From assembly GCA_016930075.1 (NCBI GenBank), contig JAFGHS010000115.1, positions 1 through 54,266 of the forward strand: 54,266 nucleotides of DNA, given 5' to 3'. The notes beneath the pieces are model-generated. The model was not told the DNA's origin. It ran no database searches and saw only the letters and a program-made list of their open reading frames with translations. Positions 1 to 7,326 of the stretch are shown one piece after another (position 1 is the first letter of the stretch; every line of letters begins with the position of its first letter). Made by a program: the position numbers and the translations under genes. The DNA comes from Deltaproteobacteria bacterium. GTDB taxonomy: Bacteria > Desulfobacterota > Syntrophia > Syntrophales > JAFGHS01.

Positions 1-1113
1 ATCGGCATCGTCCAGGTCGGCGCCCAGTCCCATGCCGACCGGTACACATACGTGCCCATTATCGGCCTATTCATCATCATTGCCTGGGGCGTACCTGATC
101 TCATGAAAAACCGGCCTTACCGATCGGCGGTTTTGGCGGTTCTGGCCGGCATCGCCATCGCCGCTTTTTCGGTCGTCTCATGGCTGCAACTTGCCCATTG
201 GCAAAACAGTATCACCCTGTTCAGCCGCGCCCTGGCAGTCACAAAAAACAACTATGTGATTCACAGCAATATGGGGGCGTCCCTGGCGGAGCAGGGAAAT
301 TTGGCGGAAGCCGTCATCCATTATCAGGAGGCCCTCCGGATAAAACCCGATGATGTGGACAGCCGGTATAATTATGCCAATGCCCTGGCCAGACAGGGGA
401 AAATGCCGGAGGCCGTCGTTCAGTATGCCGAAGTTCTGAAAATCGAGCCGGAGAAAGCCGCCGGCCACAATAACATCGCTATTGCTCTTGCTTCCATTGG
501 AGAAGTCGATAAGGCCATCGACCATTGGCGCGAAGCCCTGAGAATCAAGCCGGACTATGAGGAAGCCCAGGTAAACCTGAAAATGACCCTGGAAAGACGG
601 AAGAAAGTGCTGGAAACAGGGACGAAAACCGCTGCCCCCCAGGTCGTGGAGGCGGGCACGGCGGACGGTCAAATGCGTTTGGCCATCGCCTTGCTGCAAA
701 AAGGCAATCCGGACGGCGCCGCCGCCCATTTTACCGAAGCCTTAAAAATAAATCCCCGCATAGCAGAGGCGCATTTTTCTTTGGGGCTCATCTCAGCCAA
801 GAAACAGAATCTCGATCAGGCCATTTACCACTTTCGCGAGGCATTGAAAATCAATCCGAATATTGCGGAGGCCCGGAACAGTCTCGGCGTCGCCCTGGCT
901 TACAAAGGCCGCACCGACGAGGCAACCGAACATTTCCGTGAAGCCTTACGGATAAATCCGAAGTTCGCCAAGGCCCATAACAGCCTGGCCGTCATCCTGG
1001 CCCAGAAAGGGCAGACCGAAGAAGCCATCGCCCATCTGAAGCAGGCGTTAAAGATCAACCCGGATTACGAAGACGCAAAAAGAAACCTGAGAATCATCCA
1101 GGAGGGGCGATAA
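1..1113 (+). CDS. TPR-containing membrane glycosyltransferase-like protein, 5' partial
   Basis: The reading frame is open at the left edge, so the N-terminus lies outside the window. The first visible codons read GAQSHADRYTYVPIIG, the ADRYTY-x-P-x-IG motif of large bacterial membrane proteins (TMTC or GT39-like) that join a polytopic glycosyltransferase region to C-terminal TPRs. Two hydrophobic segments follow, then three TPR units ending in typical EALRIKPD turns, a Lys-rich spacer, and four more TPR units. The catalytic part is not visible. Inferred role: transfer of sugar to protein or envelope polymer, with the TPRs binding the partner. No terminator was seen directly after the stop. Confidence 0.75.
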   Translation: MGIVQVGAQSHADRYTYVPIIGLFIIIAWGVPDLMKNRPYRSAVLAVLAGIAIAAFSVVSWLQLAHWQNSITLFSRALAVTKNNYVIHSNMGASLAEQGNLAEAVIHYQEALRIKPDDVDSRYNYANALARQGKMPEAVVQYAEVLKIEPEKAAGHNNIAIALASIGEVDKAIDHWREALRIKPDYEEAQVNLKMTLERRKKVLETGTKTAAPQVVEAGTADGQMRLAIALLQKGNPDGAAAHFTEALKINPRIAEAHFSLGLISAKKQNLDQAIYHFREALKINPNIAEARNSLGVALAYKGRTDEATEHFREALRINPKFAKAHNSLAVILAQKGQTEEAIAHLKQALKINPDYEDAKRNLRIIQEGR

Positions 1114-1157
1114 GAGCTTGCATAGCAGGTATCGACGGGAATAGAAGAGGAAAAACA

Positions 1158-1256
1158 TTGACGCATCCAGGCATCTCTCAGCCGGATAAGACTGCCTTTA
1201 GAGAACAGAAGCGCGGATACAATGCCGTTGGCGTCCAGAACCACACGCTTTGTTTT
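1158..1256 (-). pseudogene. PIN-domain toxin remnant (VapC-like, COG1569 type)
   Basis: On the minus strand this stretch reads KRVVLDANGIVSALLF, then SKGSLIRLRDAW. This is the N-terminal strand of a PIN ribonuclease with the first acidic residue (D in VLDAN) and the usual helix after it. No start codon is in frame, and homology fades after about 33 codons. The PIN active site needs three to four acidic residues, so this piece cannot be functional. It marks the left part of the decayed toxin-antitoxin island reaching to about 5130. Confidence 0.5.
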
Positions 1257-1402
1257 TATTGATTATTTCGCGCCCATGCAGAGGCATACCCGAAAGTTGA
1301 TAGTGTTTTGTTGTGTCTCAAAGGAAATCAAAACTTTCTACGATGCCATGGCACTCAACAGATACCTCTTTTACAGTAAGGGAAAGTGACATTTCTATCT
1401 TT

Positions 1403-1555
1403 GACGACCTCGTAAAAAGTGCGCAACGAACCGCTCATGTCATTTCGACCCCGCACTTTGCGGGGGAAAAATCCTAAAATCATTAAAGATTTCTCGTCGT
1501 CCCGCTTCAGCGGGACTCCTCGAAATGACAGAATTCGACTTTTTACGAGACCGTC
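1403..1555. repeat. 153-bp palindromic repeat (MITE/REP-like), copy 1
   Basis: The ends are inverted copies: GACCTCGTAAAAAGT at the left and ACTTTTTACGAGACCGTC at the right. Inside is a near-palindromic core bounded by TCATTTCGA and TCGAAATGACA with two short GC hairpins (CCCCGCACTTTGCGGGG, CCCGCTTCAGCGGG). A second copy with its core in the opposite orientation lies at 15568-15719. There is no transposase inside, so any movement would need help in trans. Confidence 0.8.
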
Positions 1556-1710
1556 ATCTTTGACATTCACGATTCAGCTCACACAGTGAAACAGGTGACT
1601 TCCGGACATTTGAAGTAACTTCTTAAAGCCCCAGGAAATTGGCGCAGCAGCATTCCGAACGGGTCAACTTAATAATACAAATAACGAAACATTCTGGATA
1701 AATATTTAAG

Positions 1711-1752
1711 CGTCATGGCCCCGGAATTCCGCCCGGAATTCCGGGGATGACG
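1711..1752. repeat. REP-like palindrome
   Basis: The arms CGTCAT..CCCCGGAATTCC and GGAATTCCGGGG-ATGACG form an almost perfect hairpin with a very short loop. It belongs to the GTCAT..ATGAC repeat class scattered through the window. It sits in the 747-bp stretch 1114-1878, which otherwise holds the PIN remnant, the 153-bp repeat, and AT-rich sequence in which I see nothing else. Confidence 0.65.
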
Positions 1753-1878
1753 ACAAAGATAATATCCGTATAACCACCAGGAATAATGATTGTATTTCAT
1801 TTAATATTATTATATTAATTTACCGTCGCAAATATCACAGTCCGTAACCTGTACGTGTAAATGTCCGGAGGACAAAAT

Positions 1879-2082
1879 ATGAAACTGAAGATAATCATCC
1901 ACGAGGCAGAAGAAGGAGGATTCTGGGCCGAGGTTCCTGCTGTTCCAGGGTGCATGAGCCAAGGCGACTCGATGAAAGAACTCATCGAAAACCTCTATGA
2001 CGCCATAGAAGGATGCCTTAGTATTGACATGAAAGCTGTGCGACTCGATGGCCGTGATACCGTCATGGAACTAGCCGTCTAA
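1879..2082 (+). CDS. hicB: HicB-family antitoxin
   Basis: This 67-residue protein has the compact HicB N-domain: MKLKIIIHEAEEGGFWAEVP, then VPGCMSQGDSMKELIENLYDAIEGCL. HicB antitoxins bind and block the HicA mRNA interferase and repress their own operon. The start at 1879 was chosen because GGAGG at 1867-1871 sits 7 nt upstream; the in-frame ATG at 1861 has none. The protein is short and lacks an obvious C-terminal DNA-binding domain, as in minimal HicB. The stop is followed 1 nt later by hicA, which is broken, so this antitoxin is probably an orphan. Confidence 0.8.
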   Translation: MKLKIIIHEAEEGGFWAEVPAVPGCMSQGDSMKELIENLYDAIEGCLSIDMKAVRLDGRDTVMELAV

Positions 2083-2083
2083 T

Positions 2084-2176
2084 ATGAAAACCATCAGTGG
2101 AAAACGGATGTGCCAAATTCTTGAGAGCAAGGGGTGGAAATTGGCACGTACGACATCCAGTCATCATATTTATGTC
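2084..2176 (+). pseudogene. hicA: HicA mRNA interferase toxin, 3'-truncated
   Basis: The first 31 codons are clearly HicA: MKTISGKRMCQILESKGW, then RTTSSHHIYV, which contains the catalytic-histidine region SHHIY. After IYVP the homology stops abruptly. The remaining frame to 2308 is unrelated and runs antisense into the 3' end of the integrase-like gene. About half of the family's 60-80 residues is lost, including the second and third strands, so no active toxin is expected. The junction near 2177 records an insertion or deletion that joined hicAB to the integrase fragment. Confidence 0.75.
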
Positions 2177-2196
2177 CCCATCCTTCTTTTCAAACT

Positions 2197-2828
2197 TTAT
2201 AAAATAGCATCGTCCTTTGCAGGTTTACCCGGCTTCTTATCCTCGCTCAGGAGGGCATCCAGCGGGCTTTGCGGCGCTGATGACATGTCTCGCATGACGT
2301 GGGTATAAATCATTGTAGTTTCGACATGCTGATGCCCCAAGAGTTCCTGTATCTCGCGAATGTTGACCCCTTTCATGAGGAGATGGGTGGCAAAACTGTG
2401 CCGCAAGGTATGAACGGTTGCCTGCTTTGCAATGCCCGCTTTCCTTGAGGCTTCTGTCACTGCTTTTTGAATGTTTCTCTCATCGATATGATGACGCCGG
2501 ACAGCGTCGCTTCTCGGATCAACAGAAAGTTTCGGCGCAGGGAATACATACTGCCAGGCCCATGCCTTTTGATACTTCGGATACTTTTTGGCGAGAGCGT
2601 CCGGAAGATAAACTTCTCCAAAACCATCTTTAAGATCCTGATCATGCAGCACCTCAATTTCCTTCAAATGCTTTTGAAGAGGCGCCTGGACTGATTGCGG
2701 CAAGATCGTCGAACGATCCTTGTCGCCTTTCGCCGCCTGAACAAAAATCAGGCCCGTTCCGAAATCGATATCTTTTACACGCAGGTGAGTCAGTTCCCTG
2801 TGACGAAGACCGGCCCCGTATATAATCT
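2197..2828 (-). pseudogene. Integron-type tyrosine recombinase, N-terminally truncated (IntI-like)
   Basis: The catalytic domain is intact. It begins IYGAGLRHRELTHLRVKD (first catalytic Arg) and continues through HTLRHSFATHLL (His-x-x-Arg), ELLGHQHVETTMIYTHV (second His and the Tyr nucleophile), to a C-terminus SPLDALL. The block WQYVFPAPKLSVDPRS plus RRHHIDE before the HxxR box is the extra segment typical of integron integrases, absent from XerC/D. Upstream of IYGAG the frame meets a TAG at once, and the N-terminal DNA-binding (SAM-like) domain is missing. Translation could begin only at internal TTG codons, so it is probably inactive. The gene points away from the cassette-like genes at 4.0-5.1 kb, as intI does in integrons. 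Confidence 0.75.
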
Positions 2829-2868
2829 AAGTCATCAAAAGCTGTTTACCGAATGTAACAATGACGTG

Positions 2869-3903
2869 TTACTTTTGCTTCAACTTGTAGTAAGTCGCTT
2901 TACCTTTTCCGGCTTTAACAATCAATCCCAAGTCTATAAGTTTCCTGAAATCCAAATTTCTGGTTGGCTTGGCGCGGTCAGTCAGCTCAGCATAATCCTT
3001 ATCGGTAATAAATCCTTTTTCATTGATAAAGTCGATTATTTTCTGATGATAATTTTTCAATACTGTACCGGGGGTTGCAGTTTCTTTTTCCAGCTCTTTT
3101 TTGACCCTCAATAATTCGTCAATAATGCCATCTGTAAAATATTCAAGCCAAAAAGTAAAATCCAGGCGGTCTTTGAGATCATAATAATTTCCCATGAGCC
3201 CGACTTTTTGAAAATAGCGGGTTACATTTTGATTATAATAATTTTCAAAACTGAAAAGATTAAACGTATTGAGACCCATTCGAGCCAGAAGAACTTTGGT
3301 TGCTAATCGCGCTGTGCGCCCATTTCCGTCAATGAAAGGATGAATGATCACAAATTGTTTATGAAAAATTCCGGCCAGAATCAGGGGATCAATTGAATGA
3401 GCATTTTCTTTCAAGAAATAAAACAATTCTTTAAGCATGGGAACAACTTCTTCATGTTCCGGCGGCCAATAGATTGTTTTGCCCGTTCTGGGGTCGTTCA
3501 CAAACACCGGTTCTTTTCGTATATGTCCCCGGCGATACTTCTCAATCAGCCCTTCGGTAACTATGTTCTGAATTTTTTCCAACCGCTTAATATCCGGCAA
3601 AACATTTTTTGTTTTAATGAGTTCGTTCAACTCCAGCAAAGCCTTGTTATAATTCAACACTTCCTTTTCGGAATCGCGAATAGTTTCGGGTCTATTTTTA
3701 AGAATTCTTTTAACGTCCGTAAGAGGTAAAGGATTGCCTTCTATGCTGGTTGAAGAATAGGCAGATACCTCGCGAGCCCGCAGTTCCATTTCATGAAGCG
3801 CCACTTTAGGAAAACTATGACTGTTGAGATCAGTGACAATTTCGGCTATCCGTTTTATATTGCTTAAAAGTTTATGGGATATGGTGTATTTTGGTTTAAA
3901 CAT
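2869..3903 (-). CDS. Fic-family protein adenylyltransferase with N-terminal inhibitory helix
   Basis: This 344-residue protein carries the complete Fic motif HPFIDGNGRTAR (H188 to R199), which transfers AMP from ATP to a target hydroxyl. The self-inhibition motif S-T-S-I-E-G lies at residues 51-56 (Glu55), making it a class II Fic enzyme. A winged-helix-like C-terminus (about 285-344) resembles that of many stand-alone Fic proteins and may bind DNA. The gene is full length and AT-rich, and the flanking sequence is damaged, so it may be the only intact non-TA gene left in the island. It may be controlled by the repeats at 3940-3969. The target cannot be told from sequence. Confidence 0.88.
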   Translation of the reverse strand: MFKPKYTISHKLLSNIKRIAEIVTDLNSHSFPKVALHEMELRAREVSAYSSTSIEGNPLPLTDVKRILKNRPETIRDSEKEVLNYNKALLELNELIKTKNVLPDIKRLEKIQNIVTEGLIEKYRRGHIRKEPVFVNDPRTGKTIYWPPEHEEVVPMLKELFYFLKENAHSIDPLILAGIFHKQFVIIHPFIDGNGRTARLATKVLLARMGLNTFNLFSFENYYNQNVTRYFQKVGLMGNYYDLKDRLDFTFWLEYFTDGIIDELLRVKKELEKETATPGTVLKNYHQKIIDFINEKGFITDKDYAELTDRAKPTRNLDFRKLIDLGLIVKAGKGKATYYKLKQK

Positions 3904-3939
3904 AAGGTATCGTTATTTAATGTTATTTCATTGATTATA

Positions 3940-3969
3940 TTTAGACGTATTTTAGACGATTTTTAGACG
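3940..3969. promoter_or_regulatory. Three TTTAGACG direct repeats upstream of fic
   Basis: TTTAGACG occurs at 3940-3947, 3951-3958 and 3962-3969, spaced exactly 11 bp, about one helical turn. The cluster is 37-66 bp upstream of the fic start (divergent strand) in AT-rich DNA. In-phase repeats like these are typical operators. The fic C-terminal winged helix is one possible ligand (inference). Confidence 0.45.
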
Positions 3970-3998
3970 ATTATCAATCATTAATACTTCGGAAATTA

Positions 3999-4268
3999 AA
4001 TATAACAACGGGTTTTGCCTTAATGACTCCGGACGATGACATTCTCAGCGGAGGCTCACAGTATTCCCAGGCGCGGCCGAATGTTATTTTTGAAGCGGGC
4101 TGGTTCGTTGGTCGTCTTGGCATTCAACACGCATGTCTGCTCATGAAGGAAGGGATGGCGGTTCATTCCGATATTGACGGGATCTCTCGAATACACTTTC
4201 GAGATAACGTTGAGGAGAAAGTCTTGGAGATTCAACAGAAGCTTCAGGCTGCTGGATTGGTGTCGTAA
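3999..4268 (+). pseudogene. TIR-like (CAP12/Pycsar-type, PF10137-like) effector, N-terminally truncated
   Basis: The frame reads TGFALMTPDDD, then RPNVIFEAGWFVGRLG, then KEGMAVHSDIDGISRIHF, and ends in an EEKVLEIQQKLQAAGL helix. This matches the C-terminal half of the predicted nucleotide-binding TIR-like domain found in phage-defence effectors. The NVIFE-x-G element carries the conserved Glu. The first half of the domain, and any sensor domain, is missing. The ATG at 4023 lies inside the domain (family pattern LMTPDD) and has no ribosome binding site. The stop at 4266-4268 is followed 7 nt later by an attC-like site, as expected for an integron cassette gene. Confidence 0.65.
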
Positions 4269-4275
4269 TGATAAT

Positions 4276-4336
4276 GCCAACAATCGGCTGCAATCGATCG
4301 CCCACAAAGCGGGCGCCCACTGAACCGTATGTTATG
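4276..4336 (+). other. attC-like integron recombination site
   Basis: These 61 bp directly follow the truncated TIR-like gene. The outer elements are CCAAC at 4277-4281 and GTTATG at 4331-4336. Inside these, CGGCTGCA at 4285-4292 pairs with TGAACCG at 4321-4327, leaving one extra base in the left arm, the extrahelical-base pattern of attC. The centre is a hairpin CGCCC-ACAAAGC-GGGCG. Length and placement after a cassette stop codon fit attC. The R-box is not a perfect GTTRRRY, so this is a motif-level call. Confidence 0.5.
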
Positions 4337-4374
4337 AAAAAAATGCCCTTGATTTTAAAATAATATCGACCTAT

Positions 4375-4400
4375 ATATTGACCATAAAATAAGTCAATAT
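4375..4400. promoter_or_regulatory. Inverted-repeat operator of the toxin-antitoxin operon
   Basis: ATATTGAC (4375-4382) and GTCAATAT (4393-4400) are perfect 8-bp inverted arms with a 10-bp AT-rich spacer. They lie just upstream of the antitoxin ribosome binding site TAGGAG (4401-4406). Phd/RelB-type antitoxins repress their own operon through such palindromes. The TATATAT at 4372-4378 could be part of the -10 region. Confidence 0.6.
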
Positions 4401-4413
4401 TAGGAGCTTTATT

Positions 4414-4698
4414 ATGAAGACAATTTCGATTTCGAATGATATTGTTCCCATTGGGGAATTTAAAACAAGCATCTCGAAACGGTTCAAGAATCTCCAGAAT
4501 ACAGGACATCCTTTGATCATTACGCAAAATGGCAAACCGGCGGGCGTCCTATTATCGCCAACTGAATATGACGACTTAGTATATAGGAAATCTTTTCTCG
4601 ATTCCGTTGAAAGAGGTATATCCGACGCCGATTCTGGAAGAACTTACTCTACTGGAGAAATGAAAGCCAAATTAAGTGATCCAAGGAATAAGAGATAA
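4414..4698 (+). CDS. Phd/YefM-type antitoxin
   Basis: This 94-residue antitoxin has an N-terminal Phd/YefM fold: IVPIGEFKTSISKRF, then HPLIITQNGKPAGVLLSPTEYDDL. The C-terminal half is polar and probably disordered; that part wraps the toxin. It binds and neutralises the ParE/RelE-type product of the next gene and is expected to repress from the palindrome at 4375-4400. TAGGAG lies 7 nt before the ATG. The toxin starts 6 nt after the stop, so the pair is a two-gene operon. It lies between two attC-like sites, as TA cassettes do in integrons. Confidence 0.88.
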   Translation: MKTISISNDIVPIGEFKTSISKRFKNLQNTGHPLIITQNGKPAGVLLSPTEYDDLVYRKSFLDSVERGISDADSGRTYSTGEMKAKLSDPRNKR

Positions 4699-4704
4699 TT
4701 CTGG

Positions 4705-5001
4705 ATGAAAATAGTTTGGACACAAGAAGCTCTCGAACGATTAACTGAAATTGATGCTTATATTTCGAAAGATAGACCGGAGAGAGCATCAAAATTCATC
4801 AATCAACTTATTGAACATACTGCGCCACTGTCCAGCCAACCCCGATTGGGGCGGACCGTTCCAGAATTGCACAATCCCAATATAAGAGAGTTGATATTTA
4901 AGAAGTATCGGATAGTTTACAGGCTTAGGGAAAACCTCATTGAAATATTGACGGTATTTGAAGGACATATGCTGTTGCAGATTGACGAAAATGATTCGTA
5001 G
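4705..5001 (+). CDS. ParE/RelE-superfamily toxin
   Basis: This 98-residue basic protein has the family layout: MKIVWTQEALERLTEIDAYI (first strand and helices), LSSQPRLGRTVPEL, then the strands IRELIFKKYRIVYRL and IEILTVFEGHMLL. The RxxLGRxVPE turn and the final H-x-x-L are typical of the ParE branch (gyrase poison), but the RelE branch (ribosome-dependent mRNase) cannot be excluded by eye. It looks complete and is paired with its antitoxin, so this is the one apparently functional TA module in the island. Confidence 0.88.
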   Translation: MKIVWTQEALERLTEIDAYISKDRPERASKFINQLIEHTAPLSSQPRLGRTVPELHNPNIRELIFKKYRIVYRLRENLIEILTVFEGHMLLQIDENDS

Positions 5002-5015
5002 AACGGCATGATAAT

Positions 5016-5129
5016 TATTCATAACTTCTCAATCAACCCGACGCCGTGCATCGCCGGCACTTTTTCCGCTTGCTTGGTGGCCGGCCCGGTTTATTTCCGC
5101 GTTCCTTTGGGGCCGATGCTGAGCTTTTA
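5016..5129 (+). other. Second attC-like region, degenerate or truncated
   Basis: Fifteen nt after the toxin stop lies TTCATAACTTCTCAATCAAC followed by CCGACGCCG, then a strong GCCGGCAC...GTGGCCGGC hairpin, CCCGGTTTATTTCCGCGTTCC, and GCTGAGCTTTTAG. TAAC-TTCTCAATCAAC resembles the left end of a long (VCR-class) attC, and CGGTTTATTTCCGCGTT resembles the matching L'-R' half. The final GTTRRRY box is not found. Position and the central hairpin support an attC origin. A plain transcription terminator is the alternative. The rest of 5002-5217 is an AT-rich leader. Confidence 0.35.
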
Positions 5130-5217
5130 GAACCGGCCGACAAAAAAAATGATATAAAAAAATCCTCACGGCAGATGGCCGAGTTATCTAAATAAAGGAG
5201 GGGTCATTGAGGGCGCC

Positions 5218-5964
5218 ATGATCAACAATCAAAAACTTGTCGTTGTCCTTCCAGCCTTTAACGCTGAAAAAACTCTCGAAAAGACCTACGCCGAAATTCC
5301 CTTTGACATCGTCGATGATGTCATCCTCGTTGACGATGCAAGCGGGGACGATACGGCAATGCTTGCCCGGCAGCTGGGCATCATTCATGTGATCAGCCAT
5401 GAGCAAAACAAGGGCTACGGAGGAAACCAGAAGACCTGTTACGACATGGCCCTGTTGCTTAACGCCGACATTGTGATCATGCTGCATCCCGATTATCAGT
5501 ACACGCCGAAGCTGATTCCCGCCATGGCGCATATCATTGCATCCGGTCTTTATCCCGTTGTTTTTGCTTCGCGCATCCTGGGAAAAGGCGCCCTCGCGGG
5601 CGGTATGCCGCAATATAAATACATCGCCAACCGGATTTTGACGCTTATCCAGAACATCCTGATGGGGCAGAAACTTTCAGAATATCATACAGGGTATCGG
5701 GCTTTTTCCGCCGACGTGCTGCGCAGCATTAACTATCATGCCAATTCCAATGACTTTGTCTTCGACAATCAAATCATCGCACAGATATTTTTTGCGGGAT
5801 TCAACATTGCGGAAGTAACCTGCCCTACCCGGTATTTTGATGAAGCATCGTCGATAAATTTTACCCGCGGCGCCGTTTATGGGTTGGGGGTTTTGAAAAC
5901 GTCCGCCTGCTACGCCCTGCAAAAGGCCGGTATTGCCCGATTTCCTTTTTTAAGCCGAAAATAA
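5218..5964 (+). CDS. GT2-family glycosyltransferase
   Basis: This 248-residue GT-A protein begins KLVVVLPAFNAEKTLEKTY, has VDDVILVDDASGDDT (nucleotide-binding Asp) at about 30-45, EQNKGYGGNQKTCYDMAL, and a metal-binding-type LHPDYQYTP in place of the usual DxD. This pattern is common in bacterial dolichol-phosphate-mannose-synthase-like enzymes. YHTGYRAFSADVL near 160 is the usual acceptor-side motif. It has no membrane segments, so it probably acts at the inner leaflet on polyprenyl phosphate or an envelope glycan precursor (inference). AAAGGAGG lies at 5194-5202, with GAGG closer to the ATG. This is the first gene right of the decayed island. Confidence 0.88.
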   Translation: MINNQKLVVVLPAFNAEKTLEKTYAEIPFDIVDDVILVDDASGDDTAMLARQLGIIHVISHEQNKGYGGNQKTCYDMALLLNADIVIMLHPDYQYTPKLIPAMAHIIASGLYPVVFASRILGKGALAGGMPQYKYIANRILTLIQNILMGQKLSEYHTGYRAFSADVLRSINYHANSNDFVFDNQIIAQIFFAGFNIAEVTCPTRYFDEASSINFTRGAVYGLGVLKTSACYALQKAGIARFPFLSRK

Positions 5965-6082
5965 GTGCAGGGACATTGATATGGCTTCCCGGTCTGTTCA
6001 AAAACACTATGAATAAATATTCAAATGTAATATAGGTTATTCTCCGGTTGCAACCAAGTGACTCAGATCGCGGGAGGTCATG

Positions 6083-7315
6083 ATGAACAAGCTGCCCAAG
6101 GTAATCAGCAACGCCATTAAGGATAACGTATCGGATATTTATATCACCGGCGGACATCCGATGGTATCCCGCAGGCAAGGCAAGATTCAGTTCCACGACG
6201 GCATACAATGGTCCCATCAGGAAGTCGATGAATTAGTCCGGCAGCTCCTTAACAAAAGGCAACTGGAAGCACTCCGGGAAAGAAAATCCTTCGACTTTTC
6301 CATCTCCATAAGCCACGCCCGTTTAAGAATAAACTTTTTCACAACCATGAGAGGTTTGAGTCTTGCCATACGCATCCTGTCGGGACACATCCCGACCATT
6401 GAAGAGCTCAATCTCCACCCCTCCCTCCATGAAATATCCCGGCTGAAATCGGGGCTGGTGCTGATATGCGGCGCGACGGGCGTCGGCAAGACGGCGACGA
6501 TTACGGCCATTATCAACGACATCAACATCTCCCGTTCCGCTCATATCATCACCCTTGAAAATCCCGTTGAGTACCGGTTTCAATCCAACAAGGCCTTTAT
6601 TCAGCAACGGGAACTCGGGACGCACATGCCTTCATTCGCCCAGGGCATCCTCGATGTCTTGAGAGAAAATCCGGACGTCATCGTGGTCGGCGAGATGAGG
6701 GATGCGGAAACCATGGAGCTTACGCTCAACGCCGCCGAATCAGGCCATCTGGTCATTGCGACCATGCATGCCACCAATCCCGAAGAAGCCATTTATCGCA
6801 TCTGCAGCGCCGCTCCGGCAGAATCGCAGAATGAGATCCGCTATCAGCTTGCCTCGACATTGAACTGGCTCGTCATGCAGCAACTGGTTCACCTCGAAAA
6901 AACGGGATACCGCGTCCCCCTCCTCACGATTATGCGCGGAACGTCTTCCATAAAAAATCTCATCCGGGAAAACAAACTCAACCAGATCAACAGCGCCATA
7001 CAAATGGGGAAAAACGAGGGCATGTTCACGTCGGAACGCTATTTAAATGAATACCTGGAGACTTGTAAGAACTTCACGCCTTACGCAGCCATATTCAAAC
7101 CTTCACCGGAAACATCGGAAGACAGCATCTATGCTTCACCTCTCGTTGAGGATGACGACGTTTTTGAAGCCGCCACGCCGAAGAGGCTGCCGCCAAAACC
7201 AGCAAAGGAATCCATCGTCGTCCATACCGGTTATCATTACAATGAAATGGAGCAAATGCTGACCATCGATGAAGATGCGTCACTGGAAGAATTGATTAAA
7301 AAGCTGGAAAGATAG
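6083..7315 (+). CDS. PilT/PilU-like type IV pilus retraction ATPase with C-terminal extension
   Basis: The hexameric secretion-ATPase signature is complete: Walker A GATGVGKT (about 130-137), Asp box ITLENPVEYRF, Walker B NPDVIVVGEMRDAET, His box GHLVIATMHA. The motif SSIKNLIREN matches the AIRNLIRE retraction motif of PilT. About 75 residues follow that PilT lacks: acidic, Pro-rich, ending in a short amphipathic helix. Such tails occur in PilU or divergent PilT2 proteins. The second ATG was chosen because GGAGG at 6073-6077 is 5 nt before it and only 2 nt before the ATG at 6080. A PilZ gene follows 11 nt after the stop, so pilus activity may respond to c-di-GMP. Confidence 0.88.
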   Translation: MNKLPKVISNAIKDNVSDIYITGGHPMVSRRQGKIQFHDGIQWSHQEVDELVRQLLNKRQLEALRERKSFDFSISISHARLRINFFTTMRGLSLAIRILSGHIPTIEELNLHPSLHEISRLKSGLVLICGATGVGKTATITAIINDINISRSAHIITLENPVEYRFQSNKAFIQQRELGTHMPSFAQGILDVLRENPDVIVVGEMRDAETMELTLNAAESGHLVIATMHATNPEEAIYRICSAAPAESQNEIRYQLASTLNWLVMQQLVHLEKTGYRVPLLTIMRGTSSIKNLIRENKLNQINSAIQMGKNEGMFTSERYLNEYLETCKNFTPYAAIFKPSPETSEDSIYASPLVEDDDVFEAATPKRLPPKPAKESIVVHTGYHYNEMEQMLTIDEDASLEELIKKLER

Positions 7316-7326
7316 GAGAAGAATCC

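Noticed and set aside
1355-1570. 71-codon minus-strand ORF similar to the 67-codon ORF at 15547-15750
   Set aside because: Both are translations of the same palindromic repeat (sharing VKSRILSFRGVPLKRDD); the similarity comes from the DNA repeat, and neither has a ribosome binding site.
2467-3114. Plus-strand ORFs over the integrase and fic genes
   Set aside because: Shadows of genes on the other strand.
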